Positions 8,704-20,530 of a DNA stretch of 64,000 nucleotides are shown here, piece after piece (positions within the stretch are counted from its first letter, which is position 1; each line of letters begins with the position of its first letter). Origin of the DNA: Scilla litardierei. Taxonomy: Eukaryota; Streptophyta; Magnoliopsida; Asparagales; Asparagaceae. A program made the translations under genes and the position numbers. The stretch is from the NCBI GenBank assembly GCA_030789695.1, contig CM061141.1:199691600-199755599 (forward strand), given 5' to 3'. Below the pieces are notes generated by a model. The model searched no databases, had not been told where the DNA came from, and was given only the letters and a program-made list of their open reading frames with translations.

Positions 8704-11700
8704 GTGTGATTTTGGTGTGCACATTTCCTGCACGAGTCCTCTTTGACTCTGGTGCATCGATGTGCATTATTTCTCGGAGCTTCGTGGAGAGGCATTCCTT
8801 GTCGACGTCCCCTCTCCCCAAGAGTTGGAATATCGTTACAGGGAATGGCGTGGTCTCGGTGCATCGTGGTTGCAATTCTTGCTCGTTGGTGGTCTGTGGA
8901 CATGAGCTTTTTGCGGATTTCATTGTCCACGACATCATCAACTATGATGCAGTTCTTGGGATGGACTGGCTTGCGAGCTTCTATGCTACGATCGACTGTC
9001 GAAGGAAGAAGGTGGTGTTCGAGATTCCCGGACACCCAGTGTTTGAGTTCAATCGTGGTAGCAGTTCGCTTGGTCCTGTCAGATTTCGGGCCAGGCCGGT
9101 GGAGGCTGTGGCTATGCAGATGGAGCTGGGGTGGCCAGCTGTGGTGCAAGATTTTGGCGACGTCTTCCCCGAGGAGATGTCTGGTTTGCCGCCTGATCGG
9201 GCTCTGGAATTTTCTATCGATCTTGTTCCAGGTGCGCAGCCAATTTCGAAGGCGTCGTATCGTATGGCACCTGCAGAGTTGGAAGAGTTGCGGAAGCAAT
9301 TGGATGAGCTTTTGCAGAAGGGTTATATTAATCCTAGCGTGTCTCCGTGGGGAGCACCGGTGTTGCTGGTTAAGAAGAAGGATGGTTCGCGTCGCATGTG
9401 CGTGGACTATCGGGAGTTGAATGCGGTGACCATTAAGAATAAATACCCGTTCCCTCGCATCGATGATATTTTTGATCAGCTTGGAGGTTCGAGGGTGTTT
9501 TCTAAATTGGATTTGAGGAGTGGTTACCATCAGTTGAAGGTGAAGAAGGGAGATGTTCCGAAGACAGCGTTCAGGACGAAGTATGGACACTATGAGTTCG
9601 TGGTTATGCCTTTCGGCGTAACTAACGCGCCCGCAGTTTTCATGAATCTGATGAACCTGATTTTCTACGACTTTTTGGATAAGTTTGTCGTTATCTTTAT
9701 TGACGACATTCTGATCTATTCGAAGTCGGAGGAAGAGCATGCCTCGCACTTAAGGACGGTGTTGGAGATTTTGAGGAAGCATCGGTTGTATGCTAAGTTT
9801 TCGAAGTGCGAGTTTTGGCTGGATCGAGTTGCTTTTCTCGGGCATGTGGTGACTGGAGATGGTATTTCAGTGGATCCTGAGAAGATTCGGGCCATCAGGG
9901 AGTGGCCTGTTCCGTCGTCTGCGTCTGAGATTCGGAGTTTTCTTGGACTTGCTGGTTATTATCGGCGAATCATTAAGGACTTTTCTCGTATTGCTGAGCC
10001 GATGACCAGGTTGACGCGGAAGGATGTTGCTTTTGCTTGGTCGGGTGATTGTGAGAGTGCTTTTGGTGTTCTGAAGGAGAGGTTGACGACTGCCCCTATT
10101 CTGGTTGTGTCTGATCGCAGCGGTGGATTTGAGATCTTTTGCGATGCTTCTGGCAAGGGTCTCGGTTGTGTGTTGCATCAGCACGGGCATGTTGTGGCGT
10201 ATGCGTCTCGTCAGCTTAAGGTTCATGAGAAGAATTATCCGACGCATGATTTGGAGTTGGCTGCCGTTGTGTTTGCTCTTAAGATTTGGAGGCACTTCCT
10301 GCTGAGTGAGAAAGTGAAGATTTTCACCGATCACAAAAGCTTGAAGTATATTTTCACTCAGAAGGAGCTCAACATGCGACAGCGTCGATGGTTGGAGCTT
10401 ATGGCGGATTATGATATTGATCTGCAGTTTCACCCTGGCAAGGTGAATGTGGTTCCGGATGCTTTGAGCAGGCTTCCAGCGGTGATGATTTTGACCTCGC
10501 AGTGGAGATTGCAGCAGGATTTTTGCGAGTCTGGAGTGGAGATTGTTCTTCCTGGGGAGGCTTCGTCGTTGATGTACATGCAGGTACAGTCGACGATCGT
10601 GGATCGGATTAAGGCTGGCCAGGCTGAGGATCCGAAGCTGATGAAGATTCGGGAGCAGGTGGAAGCCGGTCTGCGGACTGACTTTTTGATTCATGAGGAT
10701 GGCTCGCTGAGGTTTGGAGCCAGGTTGTGTGTGCCCGCTGGGGATATCAGAGAGGAGTTGATGGTGGAGGCACACAGTTCGCCGTATTCTGTGCATCCTG
10801 GTGGCACCAAGATGTACCAGGATCTTCGTCTGAATTATTGGTGGCATGGTATGAAGAGGAGCGTGGCTTGGAGTGTAGCCAAGTGCTTGGTTTGCCAGCA
10901 AGTGAAGGCGGAGCATCAGCGTACGGCCGGGTTGCTACAACCGCTTCCGATTCCGGAGTGGAAGTGGCAACACATCACTATGGATTTCGTGACTGGACTA
11001 CCTCAGAGTCCGAAGCAGAATGACGCGATTTGGGTGATCGTGGATCGATTGACCAAATCTGCGCATTTTATTCCGTTCCAAGTGGGACAGTCCACTGAGG
11101 CGCTAGCGAGGAGATATATGGAGGTAAAATTCTTTTACTCTCCGTTTTATGTCCTTTTCCTAGTTTGGATAGTGATGTAACGTGAATCGTGCAGGAGGTT
11201 GTGCGACTTCACAGAGTCCCCGTGAGTATCGTGTCTGACAGAGACAAGAGATTCGCATCTCAGTTCTGGCAGAGTTTGCAGAAGAGTTTGGGTACGCGTC
11301 TGAGTTTCAGCACGGCGTACCATCCGCAGACGGATGGCCAGTCCGAGAGGACGATTCAGATTTTGGAAGAATGCTGAGGGCGTGCATGTTGGATTTCAAG
11401 GGTTCGTGGGAGGACCATCTACACTTGGTGGAGTTCTCTTACAACAACAGCTTCCAGGCGAGTATTGGCATGGCGCCATTCGCCGCTCTTTATGGGAGGA
11501 AATGTCGATCGCCATTGAGTTGGGATGACGTTGGTGATCGGGAGTTGTTGGGACCTGAGATGATCGTGGAGGCCGTGGATATCGTCAGGAATATTCGGGA
11601 GAGGTTGAGAATTGCTCAGGACTGTTTTAAGCATTGGGCGGATGCTAAACGTCGTCCTTTGGAGTTTCAGCCGGGCGACCATGTGTTCTTGAAGATTTCC

Positions 11701-12096
11701 CCGAATCGTGGTGTGATTCGCTTTGGGAAGCGTGGGAAGTTGAGCCCGCGATACATTGGACCGTTTGACGTTTTGGAGAGGGTTGGCGAGGTAGCTTATC
11801 GCTTGGCCTTGCCGCCGTCTTTGGAAGGAATTCATAATGTTTTCCATGTGTCGCAGCTTCGTCGATACATTAGCGATCCGTCTCATGCGGTGGATTTTTC
11901 GGAGATTACCGTTCGCCCCGATATGACGTATGACCAGCATCCAGTACAGATTCTGGACAGGCGTCAGAAATCGCTTCGGAATAAGATTGTCAATCTTGTG
12001 AGGGTGATGTGGCGACACGGTTCACCTGGAGAGTCGACTTGGGAGAATGAGGATGAGATGCGAGAGCGTTTTCCACTTTTGTTTCCGGACTCGTGA
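8704..12096 (+). pseudogene. pol: T1 Pol: protease-RT-RNase H-integrase-chromodomain
   Basis: The aspartic protease motif LFDSGAS is near the start. RT has the catalytic FIDD at 9696-9707. RNase H follows ([19 protein letters not shown]). Integrase has its HHCC zinc finger (SVHPGG ... CLVCQQ), first Asp in MDFVTG, second in VSDRD and the Glu in GQSERT. The C-terminus (ILDRRQKSLRNK ... [12 protein letters not shown]) is a chromodomain, which marks the Tekay group and is thought to target heterochromatin. A 71-nt intron splits the integrase. A one-base deletion near 11369, compared with T2, breaks the frame after QILE; the rest is open to 12096. Only splicing plus repair of that base would give full Pol, so this copy is defective. 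Confidence 0.92.
11124..11194 (+). other. Integrase intron of T1 (71 nt)
   Basis: ATGGAG|GTAAAATT ... GTGCAG|GAGGTT. It is phase 0, between the first and second catalytic Asp of integrase. Removing it joins RRYME to EVVRLH with the spacing normal for this family. T2 has a 70-nt counterpart at 35610-35679 with conserved splice sites. Confidence 0.78.
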
Positions 12097-12129
12097 GTTT
12101 TTGGAAATTCCGAGGACGGAATTTTTCTT

Positions 12130-12142
12130 AAGTTGGGGATGA
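12130..12142 (+). promoter_or_regulatory. Polypurine tract of T1
   Basis: AAGTTGGGGATGA abuts the 3' LTR and would prime plus-strand DNA. The equivalent tracts in T2 and X are also preceded by the GATTCCGAGG(A/G)CGGAAT motif, seen here just upstream in reduced form (CCGAGGACGGAAT). Confidence 0.8.
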
Positions 12143-14634
12143 TGTAACGACTGCTTTTCACATATCTGGATTTTATATATTATAATATATGTTTTGGTGG
12201 ATTTTCTCCTCATGTGTGGTTTTCGTCTCCGTAGATTCATTTTCGATCGATTCATCGTATTTTCTCGCTTCTTCCTTAGGATTGTCGATTTCGAAGTATG
12301 TCGCTCGTGACAGACTTCATAACGGTCTTATCTAACTATTAGATCAAGCCTAGGAGTCTTAGGAATCGATCCCGGGGCCCCGCGCTCCGTATCGGTACTT
12401 TCTGTGCTCATTAGCCGGTGTAAGAAGGGCCACCGACCGACTAGATGACGATCCAGTCGGTCGACAATCCTTCTTGGACCGACTAGTTAGCTTTCTAAAT
12501 TTCTCAGGAGTTACTGTTTATCGTTAGTCGGTCTAAGAACGTTGGTTGATCGACTAGGTTGCAAACTAGTCGGTCAGCAATGCTTCTTGAACCGACTAAC
12601 CCATCATATTATTTTTGTATCAGTTACTGTTTACTCTTAGTCGGTCTAAGAACGTTCATCGACCGACTAGATGTAAAACTAGTCGGTCAGTACTTGTTCA
12701 TGGACCGACTAACTCTAGAATCCTATTTTCGTTCAGGAGTTACTGTTTGCACTTAGTCGGTCTGCGTTGGTCGACCGACCGACTAGTTTCCAAACTAGTC
12801 GGTCAGTGGTTGCTCTTGGACCGACTAACTAGTGTTAAAACCCTAATTTCTGGGCAGCCGCCAGCCTAGCCTATTTAAACCCAACCCATTCGACTTCTTC
12901 TTCTCCAACACGACCCAAAACCCTAAAAACTTCCCCCTTCAGCCCCCATCTTCCTCCAAGCTCCATTTCTCCATTCCAAGCCCTAGAATCATCATCCAAT
13001 CCATCCATTCACTCCATCTACCCCTCATCTTCCCCAAATCTCCATCAAAACCCATCAAAATCCCCAAATCCCCCGAAACCCTAGTTTCCCCAAACTTCTC
13101 CAATCTCTTCCAGATCTGATCCTAGGGTTCCCCGGAGTGTTTCTTCCGTCTCCTCTCGGTAAGAAATCGTTCTACCGTTATTTTCATAACCTATTTATAA
13201 TTTTATGAAAACCCTAATTAATTTCATGTGTTTGGTGTTTGTTCCCCCAAAACAGCGATTTCCCCCGTAGATAGCATCCGTGTGACGAAGCGATCGTCAA
13301 TCCCCGGTGCTAGGCAAGTGAAACTTGCCACTTAGGGTTTAGGCCGTGTTTTAGGCCATTTTCTTGTTATAGGCGTAAAAGAGGCTAGGCGACGAAATGA
13401 TACTCGCCTAGGCGCAAATTGGGGAATTAGCTTGACAACGAAGCTAATTCCGACTTTTAGCATGTTGCACAATTACCATGTCATGTTTACTTTCAATTGA
13501 CGGTACGCGAATATGTTCATGTCATTGCATTTCGCATGTCACGTTTAATTTAATTAACGGTACGCAAATAAATTGTCATGACCTCGCATTCTTAGGTATT
13601 GCTGTGTTTGCGTAGCTTCGCTACAATGTTGTGTTCCTGGCTCGTGTTCCAGAAGCGGGCCATGTGTTGGTTGATAGCCAATGCCCGAATTGCGTGTTCC
13701 GGCTAGGTGTTCCCTACGCCATATTTGTGTTCCTGGCTCGTGACCAGAAGCGAGCATAATGAGTTGGAAACCCCAACGCTCGATATATTGAATTGTGAAC
13801 TAAGAATGCGAGCTCAATGTGCGGGGCAACCCTAGGCTCACTAGATGAGCTCAATGTGCAGGGACCCCAGGCTCCATATCGTGTGGGTACCGAGTAGTGT
13901 TTAGTGCCGATCGGTCTGAAATGCTATGCCATTCAGCGAATGGCGTAAACACCTACAAAATGTGAATTGATTGAATTGATAGTAGCTTGGCTACTCTTGT
14001 CTTGTCCCGATGATTGTTCTCTTGTACAAATTGTCTTGCCATGTTTTAATTGTGCACTCATGTTATAACTGCCATGTCATGCATACTAAACTGCTAGGTT
14101 GCTAGATGCCTCACTTTCAGTTTCCTTGCCCAAGTCTTTTTAGACTTGCTGACATGTGCCCCTTTACTCTTTTGGGTGACACATGTTAGATCCTGAGCCC
14201 GAGTACCTCGTTGAGGACGAGGTGTTTGCTGACGCCGAGCCCGAGCTTGTGTTTGACGGGGTGTACATGGACACTGGGGACCAGTCCTAGTGTCTCCGTT
14301 GTGTTTTACTTTTCATTAGACAGTTGTTTTGTTATTGGTGCGTGGCACCTATACTTTGTTATGTCGTTTCTTTTGTTGGCCTTGTTCTGGGCCTTAGACT
14401 CTTTTCTTTGAGCCTGGTGGCTTTTCTGGATGTTGGACTTTTGTTGATGTTGGACGATTTGTGAGATGTGGAATTTTATTTCAGTCTCTCCTTGTGTTAT
14501 TATTGTTATTCTGTTGTGGTTACAGGGACCTGTTTATGTATTGTGGACGCTTATCGGGTTTGGGGCTTCACAGCTCCACTCTCGTGCGGACCTTTTCACG
14601 TCTCGCCTCCATTTCAGGGAAGCGGGTCGTGACA
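12143..14634 (+). repeat. T1 3' LTR
   Basis: It is 2492 bp, the same length as the 5' LTR and about 99.4% alike by eye. The dyad array is at about 12433-12826; here the third dyad is intact, where the 5' copy has one mismatch. Confidence 0.95.
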
Positions 14635-14887
14635 ATTCCGCTAAGATATATAGACATAAAGCATTGATCAAGAAAATATTTTGTTTTTCCACAATTTGTT
14701 CAATGTATTGCAAGTTTATTGTATTGTGTTTATTGCTCAAATAAGATGCTTCAGCCCTGTTGCTACAAGTTTATTCTTTTTTGAAACTGATATTTTCTTG
14801 TGAGCCATCCTACCATTTTTATTCCAGTTCATTGCAGTTTGACACTTATTAACTTATAGCAAGTTTACTTTCCTGTTCAATTTATAG

Positions 14888-15007
14888 GATCAAACGGGTA
14901 TTTTCATTTCATTGTGTTGCTTCGGCTCTAATGGGCATGTATCAAGTGGGTACCTGGAGGCGATCGTTCGCGGCTATAGGGCCAGTATGGCCCTTACATT
15001 AAGAACG
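14888..15007 (+). pseudogene. Exon-like module, copy 2 (open frame)
   Basis: It is 120 bases, 40 codons open, between TTTATAG and GTGAGC. The encoded core CCFGSNGHVSSGYLE is shared with copy 4, apart from Gly to Ser, and largely with copy 3. Family not recognised. Confidence 0.45.
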
Positions 15008-15653
15008 GTGAGCAGCCCGATCCAAAAATTCATTTATATTTTAGTAACAAGTTAATAGGAAACTTTATTCTTTAATATACGGTATACCTCATGCATTTTC
15101 TTTAGTAATGCATGGTGAAGCTGGTCAGTTTTGAGTTATTGCCATTATAATGACTGCAAGTTAATAGGAATTCCTAAAAATTTACAGATGTCAACCCAAA
15201 TATTTAGTCTTGATTGGATGTTGAGGCATTATAAAATCTATTACTGCATAAACATTGTCTAAATCTGCCATAAATATTTTTATATCCACGATAAAAATAA
15301 ACTGTCATAAAGCATTGCTAAATAAACTGTCATAAACTGTCATTAAACTGCCATAAACTGACGAAAAATTCGAAAACTAAAAACTTTAGCCTCCCTTTTC
15401 TAGCCTCCGGGATTCCTTAAACATAAAGCATTGATCAAGAAAATTGTTTGTTTTTCCCACAATTTGTTCAACGTATTGCAAGTTTATTATATTGTGTTCA
15501 TTGCTCAAATAAGATGCTTCAGCCCTGTTACTGCAAGTTTATTGTGTTTTGAAACATATTTTCATGTCAGCCATCCTACCATTTTTATTTCAGTTCATTG
15601 CACTTTGAAACTTATTAACTTACTGCAAGTTTACTTTCCTGTTTAACTTATAG

Positions 15654-15773
15654 GATCAAGCGGGTATTTTCATTCCATTGTGTTGCTTCGGCTCCAATGA
15701 GCATGTATCAAGTGGGTACTTGGAGGTGATCATTTGTGGCTATAGGGCCAGTATGGCCCTTACATTCACAACG
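15654..15773 (+). pseudogene. Exon-like module, copy 3 (open frame)
   Basis: It is 120 bases between ACTTATAG and GTGAGC. The frame is open, with a few substitutions (Gly to Glu, Arg to Cys) relative to copy 2. Confidence 0.45.
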
Positions 15774-16460
15774 GTGAGCAGCCCGATCCAAAAATTCATT
15801 TATCTTTTAGTAGCAAGTTAATAGGAAACTTTATTCTCTGATATATGGCATACCTTATTCATTTTCGTTGGTAATGCATGGTGAAGCTGGTCAGTTTTGA
15901 GTTATTGCCATTATAATGACTGCAAGTTAATAGGAATTTTTACAGATGTCAAACCAAATAAAATGCATAAATTTTTTTTACAGATGTCATCCCAAATATT
16001 TATTCTTGATTGTATGTTGAGGCATTATAAAATCTATTACTGCATAAACATTGTCTAAAACTGACATAAATATCTTTATATCCATGATAAAAATAAACTG
16101 TCATAAAGCATTGCTCAAAAAACTGCCATAAACTGTCAGTAAACTGCCATAAACTGACGAAAAATTTGAAAACTAAAATCTTCAGCAGACCTTTTCCAGC
16201 CTCAAGGATTCCTCCAGGATTTATAGACATAAAGCATTGATCAAGAAAATCGTTTGTTTTTCCCATAATTAGTTTAACGTATTGCATGTTTATTGTATTG
16301 TGTTTATTGCTCAAATAAGATGCTTCAGCCCTGTTACTGCAAGTTTATTGTGTTTTGAAACTTATGTTTCATGTGAGCCATCCTACCTTTTTTATTTCAG
16401 TGCATTGCATTTTGAAACTTATTAACTTACTGCAAGTTTACTTTCCTGTTCAACTTATAG

Positions 16461-16580
16461 GATCAGGCGGGTATTTTCATTTCATTGTGTTGCTTCAGCT
16501 CCAATGGGCATGTATCAAGTGGGTACTTGGAGGTGATCGTTCGCGGCTATTTGGCCGGTATAGCCCTTACATTCAGAACG
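16461..16580 (+). pseudogene. Exon-like module, copy 4 (open frame)
   Basis: It is 120 bases between CAACTTATAG and GTGAGC. The frame is open. It lies in the last, incomplete unit of the array. Confidence 0.45.
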
Positions 16581-16830
16581 GTGAGCAGCCTGATCCAAAA
16601 ATTCATTTATCTTTTAGTAGCAAGTTAATAGGAAACTTTATTCTCTGATATACGGTATACCTCATGCATTTTCTTTAGTAATGCGGGGTGAAGCTGGTCA
16701 GTTTTGAGTTATTGCCATTATATTGACGGCAAGTTAATAGGAATTTTTACAGATGTCAAACCAAATAAAATGCCTTAAGTTTTTTTATTGATGTCAACCC
16801 AAATATTTAGTCTTGATTACATGTTGAGGC

Positions 16831-18369
16831 ATTCTCTCCCTCTCACCCCTCAATCTCAGATCTCCAATGGATGGCATAACAGTGGAGCTCTGCTCAAAAG
16901 AGCAATAGCGGCCTCCTCATCTTCCGATATTATTAGAACTCGACACATGGCTCCCAAATGATCCAAGCGATCACATGTGAGCACGTGGACCACATGCTTG
17001 CTGTGAAGGAGTGTGCACATGGATCATCTGCTCACCATCGAAAAAACTCGCTATAAGCTTGCTCGACCATCTAAAATATCTAGGTCCTTACCGACACGGG
17101 ATCCTCGATAGAATTCAACACGGTTGGTGTTTTGTAATTTAACAGGTTTGATGTTTTATTAATTTAACAGTTTGGTGTTGGTTCTCGAGTGTATTTAGAG
17201 TATTTAGGTTCTTATATATCGCGGATTGAAAGGGATTCACTACTGAAAGAGCATTTAAATGGAAATTTTTAGAATTATGTGTTAGATATTGTGAATTGTG
17301 TTGCATTTTCAATTGTTTTTGGTCTTTTTTGGTTAAAAGTGAGTCCTGATATATGGCAGGACACTTTTGGTTTTGGTGTTATATATGGCATTACAATTTT
17401 AGTGTTACCATTACTTTTGGTGTTATATATGGCATTCCTGATATTATATATATATATATATATATATAGCAGTCCTGATATAATTTTAGCCAGAAGTATT
17501 GATTGCTAATAATAATTTTAGTAACTACAACTTTTTCAGGCCAATTACTATGCTAATATTAATGCTAATAGCAGAATTACTATAAAATTGCTAATAGTAA
17601 TTTTGATTGCTAATTGTAATTACTATGCCATTTATATCAGGCTAAAATCTAGGTGTAGTTACTATGACAGTCCTCTACTTTTTCAATCCTGATATATGGC
17701 AGTCCTAATACATATGGTAGTCATGATATAAAATTATCTGAATATATATGACAGTCATGTTATATATGGCAATCCTGATACAATTTTGAGTTATTTTAGC
17801 CTGATATAAAGTTATCACCAAAAAGGTAACACCAAAAAAGAAATGAAATAAAGTATTTATAGATAACTATATCTGACAGTCATTAACGATAACTATATAT
17901 GGTAGTCCTTAAATATATATGGTAGTCTTTAAATATATATTTAATGGCTGAATAAAATTTTATATGGCAGTTCATATATAAGGTCTTTAAAGATAACTAT
18001 GGAAATTTATTAGTTAACAGATGGAAATTTTTAAGGCTCAATGGTCTTTAATTAATAAAAAGCAATTCAATGATGGAAATGTTTGAGCTTGAAGTGCATT
18101 TCAAACAGAGAAATTGTGCATGGATTCCAAACATGTTTGAGCTTGAGCAATTTCAAAATTTATCTGTTTCAAAATTGTAAATTGGATTTAGGAATGTCAG
18201 GACACAAGTGGCCTTGCAGGCACTGTTTGGTTTTTTGGGTTTGATATCGCCAACTTCTGTAGAGATGTAGCAGAGATGCTTGTGCCTCAAGGAAGCTCAA
18301 AAATGTTGAAACATTCTAATTTAGCAATTTCAAAATTTCTCTGTTTCAAAAATTTCTCTATTTGGATCC
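16831..18369 (+). other. AT-rich H1 sequence with short ATATGGCAGTCC repeats
   Basis: No gene is seen. Between about 17340 and 17960 the string TATATATGGCAGTCCTGATA recurs in imperfect form at least eight times, next to a TA microsatellite near 17443-17468. The flanks are unremarkable. Confidence 0.5.
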
Positions 18370-19256
18370 TGTCATATACACATGCTAATTAAGTGAAATG
18401 GCCATTTGTATTCACTTTGTTAATAATGTGAAATGCTTTGATACATTTCAGTTTGCAGTGTAGAAGGTTGTGATGTATATGCATTAATAAATTTCAGTTT
18501 GAAGTGTATTTGGGATTCACAGTTGCTGAAGCTTGCGGTGTAGAAGCTTGAATTGTATTTTTGGATTCAACATCAAAAGCCAAGTAGGTCAAGTGAAATG
18601 GGATTCAAATTCCTGTCATATACACTGTGTTTTAGTTTAAAAGTGAAACCTGAAAAAAAATGTCATTATGTCATATACACACTAAATTAAGATGGAATTT
18701 TTTTTCACTATTTAAAATGCCATTATGTATATGACAGCTCCCATTTCAAATTACCTCCAATGTGTATATTCCATTTGTATTCATTGTATTAATCAAGTGA
18801 AATGCCACTTTTTAGCTGTAAAATGCAATGGCTATTTTGGTGCTCATAATCAAAGTGTAGAATTTTTTTATTTGTCTGGCTATATCCTGCCATATACACA
18901 GAATCCTATTATATACACACTCTAATCAAGAGAAATGGTCATGTGTATTCACTTTGTTAATCAAGTGAAATGCTTTGGTAAATTTCAGTTTTCTATGTCG
19001 AAGCTTGCGATGTATATGCATTAATAAATTTCAATTTGAAGTGCGTTTGGGATTCACAGTTGTAGAAGCTTGCGGTGTAGAAGCTTGAATTGTATTTTGG
19101 GATTTAACAACAAAAGCCAGGTAGGTCGAGTAAAATGGGATTCAAATTCCTATCATATACACTGTATTTTAGCTAAAAAGTGAAACCTGAAAAAATGCCA
19201 TTGTGTCACATACACTCTTAACTAAAATGGAATTTTTTTCACTATTTAAAATGTCA
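18370..19256 (+). repeat. ~540-bp tandem array inside H1, left part
   Basis: Units share CATATACAC boxes, TTTTTATTTGTCTGGCTAT and GCAAAAGCCAGGTAGGTCAAG. The last anchor falls at 18573 and 19109 here, and at 26701 and 27241 after the copia element, giving a 537-540 bp period. Confidence 0.85.
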
Positions 19257-19473
19257 TGTTATGAATGAGGGAGGCCTTTGGCCTCCCCTCCTTCATTACT
19301 CATTCATTAGGTCCCCCATTACTTAGAGTAATGGGGACCCTTGGTCTACTAGAGGCTATTGGCCTCCCCACTATGAGATTAATAAATAGAGCACCATGGC
19401 TCTTAGCTATGGTTACTCATTCCTAGCAATGAAATTGTATATATCTCTCTCTTGAGTTCATTATCATCCAACA
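19257..19473 (+). repeat. Copia 5' LTR
   Basis: TGTTATGAATGAGG ... ATCATCCAACA, 217 bp. It holds AGGCCTTTGGCCTCCCC inverted stretches and AGATTAATAAATAG near the middle. The partner is 26108-26324. Confidence 0.93.
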
Positions 19474-19486
19474 CGTTATCAGCACG
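19474..19486 (+). promoter_or_regulatory. Copia primer-binding site
   Basis: CGTTATCAGCACG abuts the LTR. TTATCAGCACG is a PBS seen in several plant copia elements and resembles the tRNA-iMet-derived sites. Confidence 0.7.
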
Positions 19487-19904
19487 TGTTCTCTATTCTT
19501 GATCAAAAATCTTCATCTAAATTCATCCCTACGCGCAAGGAATCTAACGTTGCTGCGGCGGTTCGTTGGAGCGTTGCGACATCCTCAAAGCGTTCGGGAG
19601 CTTGGATTTTTATTTCTACGGATCATCGTCGCGTTCTTCCCTATATCATTGATCTAGAGGTAAAACCCTATAATCCTGTAGATAAAATTAGACTAAATAA
19701 TTTTTACATTGTTTTAATATACAAGTAAAAAAAATTAGTCTAATAAAAGAAAAAAAAATTTTCCAAATTACAAAGTTTTTTCTATGAAATTTTTTTCCTT
19801 TTGCCATTAAAATTCTTCGGTGGGAAGAAGAACCGGAATGAAATCCTCCCTTCCCCCCTGACGGAGGAGGGGGCCTTCCCACAACGCCGACCATGCACCC
19901 CCCC

Positions 19905-20135
19905 TCAGTGGCGGGGGGGGGGCCTTCCGCGCCGCCGCCCCCCGCTGCAGGGGGGCGGCCTGAGGCCGATCCCCCCCAGCAGCGGGGGGGCCTTCCGCGC
20001 CGCCGCCCCCCGCTGCAGGGGGGCGGCCTGAGGCCGATCCCCCCCAGCAGCGGGGGGGCTTTCCGCGCCGCCGCCCCCCGCTGCAGGGGGGCGGCCTGAG
20101 GCCGATCCCCCCTGCAGCGGGGGTTCTTCCGTGAC
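19905..20135 (+). repeat. 68-bp GC-rich minisatellite in copia leader
   Basis: CCTTCCGCGCCGCCG recurs at 19923, 19991 and 20059 (exact 68-bp period, with one T substitution), followed by a degenerate copy near 20124. Each unit contains CCCCGCTGCAGGGGGGCGG, a self-complementary block that should form a strong hairpin. Confidence 0.9.
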
Positions 20136-20149
20136 GCCGCCCCCCGAGG

Positions 20150-20530
20150 CCGAGGTCCGAGGTCCGAGGCCCGCTGCAAGGAAATTCCCGCTACAAGAGG
20201 GCGGCCCGAGGTCCGAGGCCGAGCCCGAGACCCGAGACCCGAGGCCGAGCCCGAGACCCGAGTCCGAGGCCGAGCCTGAGACCCGAGGCCGAGCCCGAGA
20301 CCCGAGTCCGAGGCCGAGCCCGAGACCTGAGGCCGAGGCCGAGCCCGAGGCCCGAAGCCGAGGCTAATAGCTTATTTTTGGCCCGAAGCCATAATAATTG
20401 CGGTAAACAACTTTGCAGACATGCGGAACGGGCCCGAGGCCCGAAGCCGAGGCTAATAGCTTATTTTTGGCCAGAAGCCATAATAATTGCGGTAAACAAC
20501 TTTGCAGACCTGCGGAACGGGCCACAAGTG
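20150..20530 (+). repeat. GAGGCCGAGCCCGAGACCC repeats and 89-bp duplication
   Basis: From about 20150 to 20360, short GAGGCC/GAGCCCGAGACCC units follow each other. From about 20361 the block AGGCTAATAGCTTATTTTTGG ... GCGGAACGGGCC is present twice with an 89-bp offset (20361 and 20450). Confidence 0.8.

Larger units (their letters stand above)
4822..14634 (+). mobile_element. T1, Tekay-like Ty3/gypsy chromovirus, complete
   Basis: This is a 9813-bp element with two 2492-bp LTRs (TG...CA ends). The 5-bp target duplication attcc is at 4817-4821 and 14635-14639. The interior encodes Gag and a Pol with protease, RT, RNase H, integrase and C-terminal chromodomain, in gypsy order. It inserted in the 0.8-kb array of H1. 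The two LTRs differ at about 14 sites by eye (about 0.6%), so it is young. A one-base deletion in the integrase makes this copy defective. Confidence 0.95.
14635..16830 (+). repeat. ~0.8-kb tandem array inside H1, right part
   Basis: The array resumes after the T1 target duplication. Units begin near 14651, 15421 and 16226 (spacing about 770 and 805). The last unit stops near 16830. Each holds a CTGCCATAAA block, the exon-like module and the string AATGCATGGTGAAGCTGGTCAG. Confidence 0.85.

Noticed and set aside
8700..10916. Two 349-codon minus-strand ORFs opposite T1 pol, and similar antisense ORFs opposite T2
   Set aside because: They lie antisense to clear RT/RNase H/integrase coding sequence, have no recognisable domains, and result from codon bias on the pol strand.
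19688..20367. ORFs in the GC-rich copia leader
   Set aside because: They are translations of the 68-bp and GAGGCC repeats, with no start context or family.
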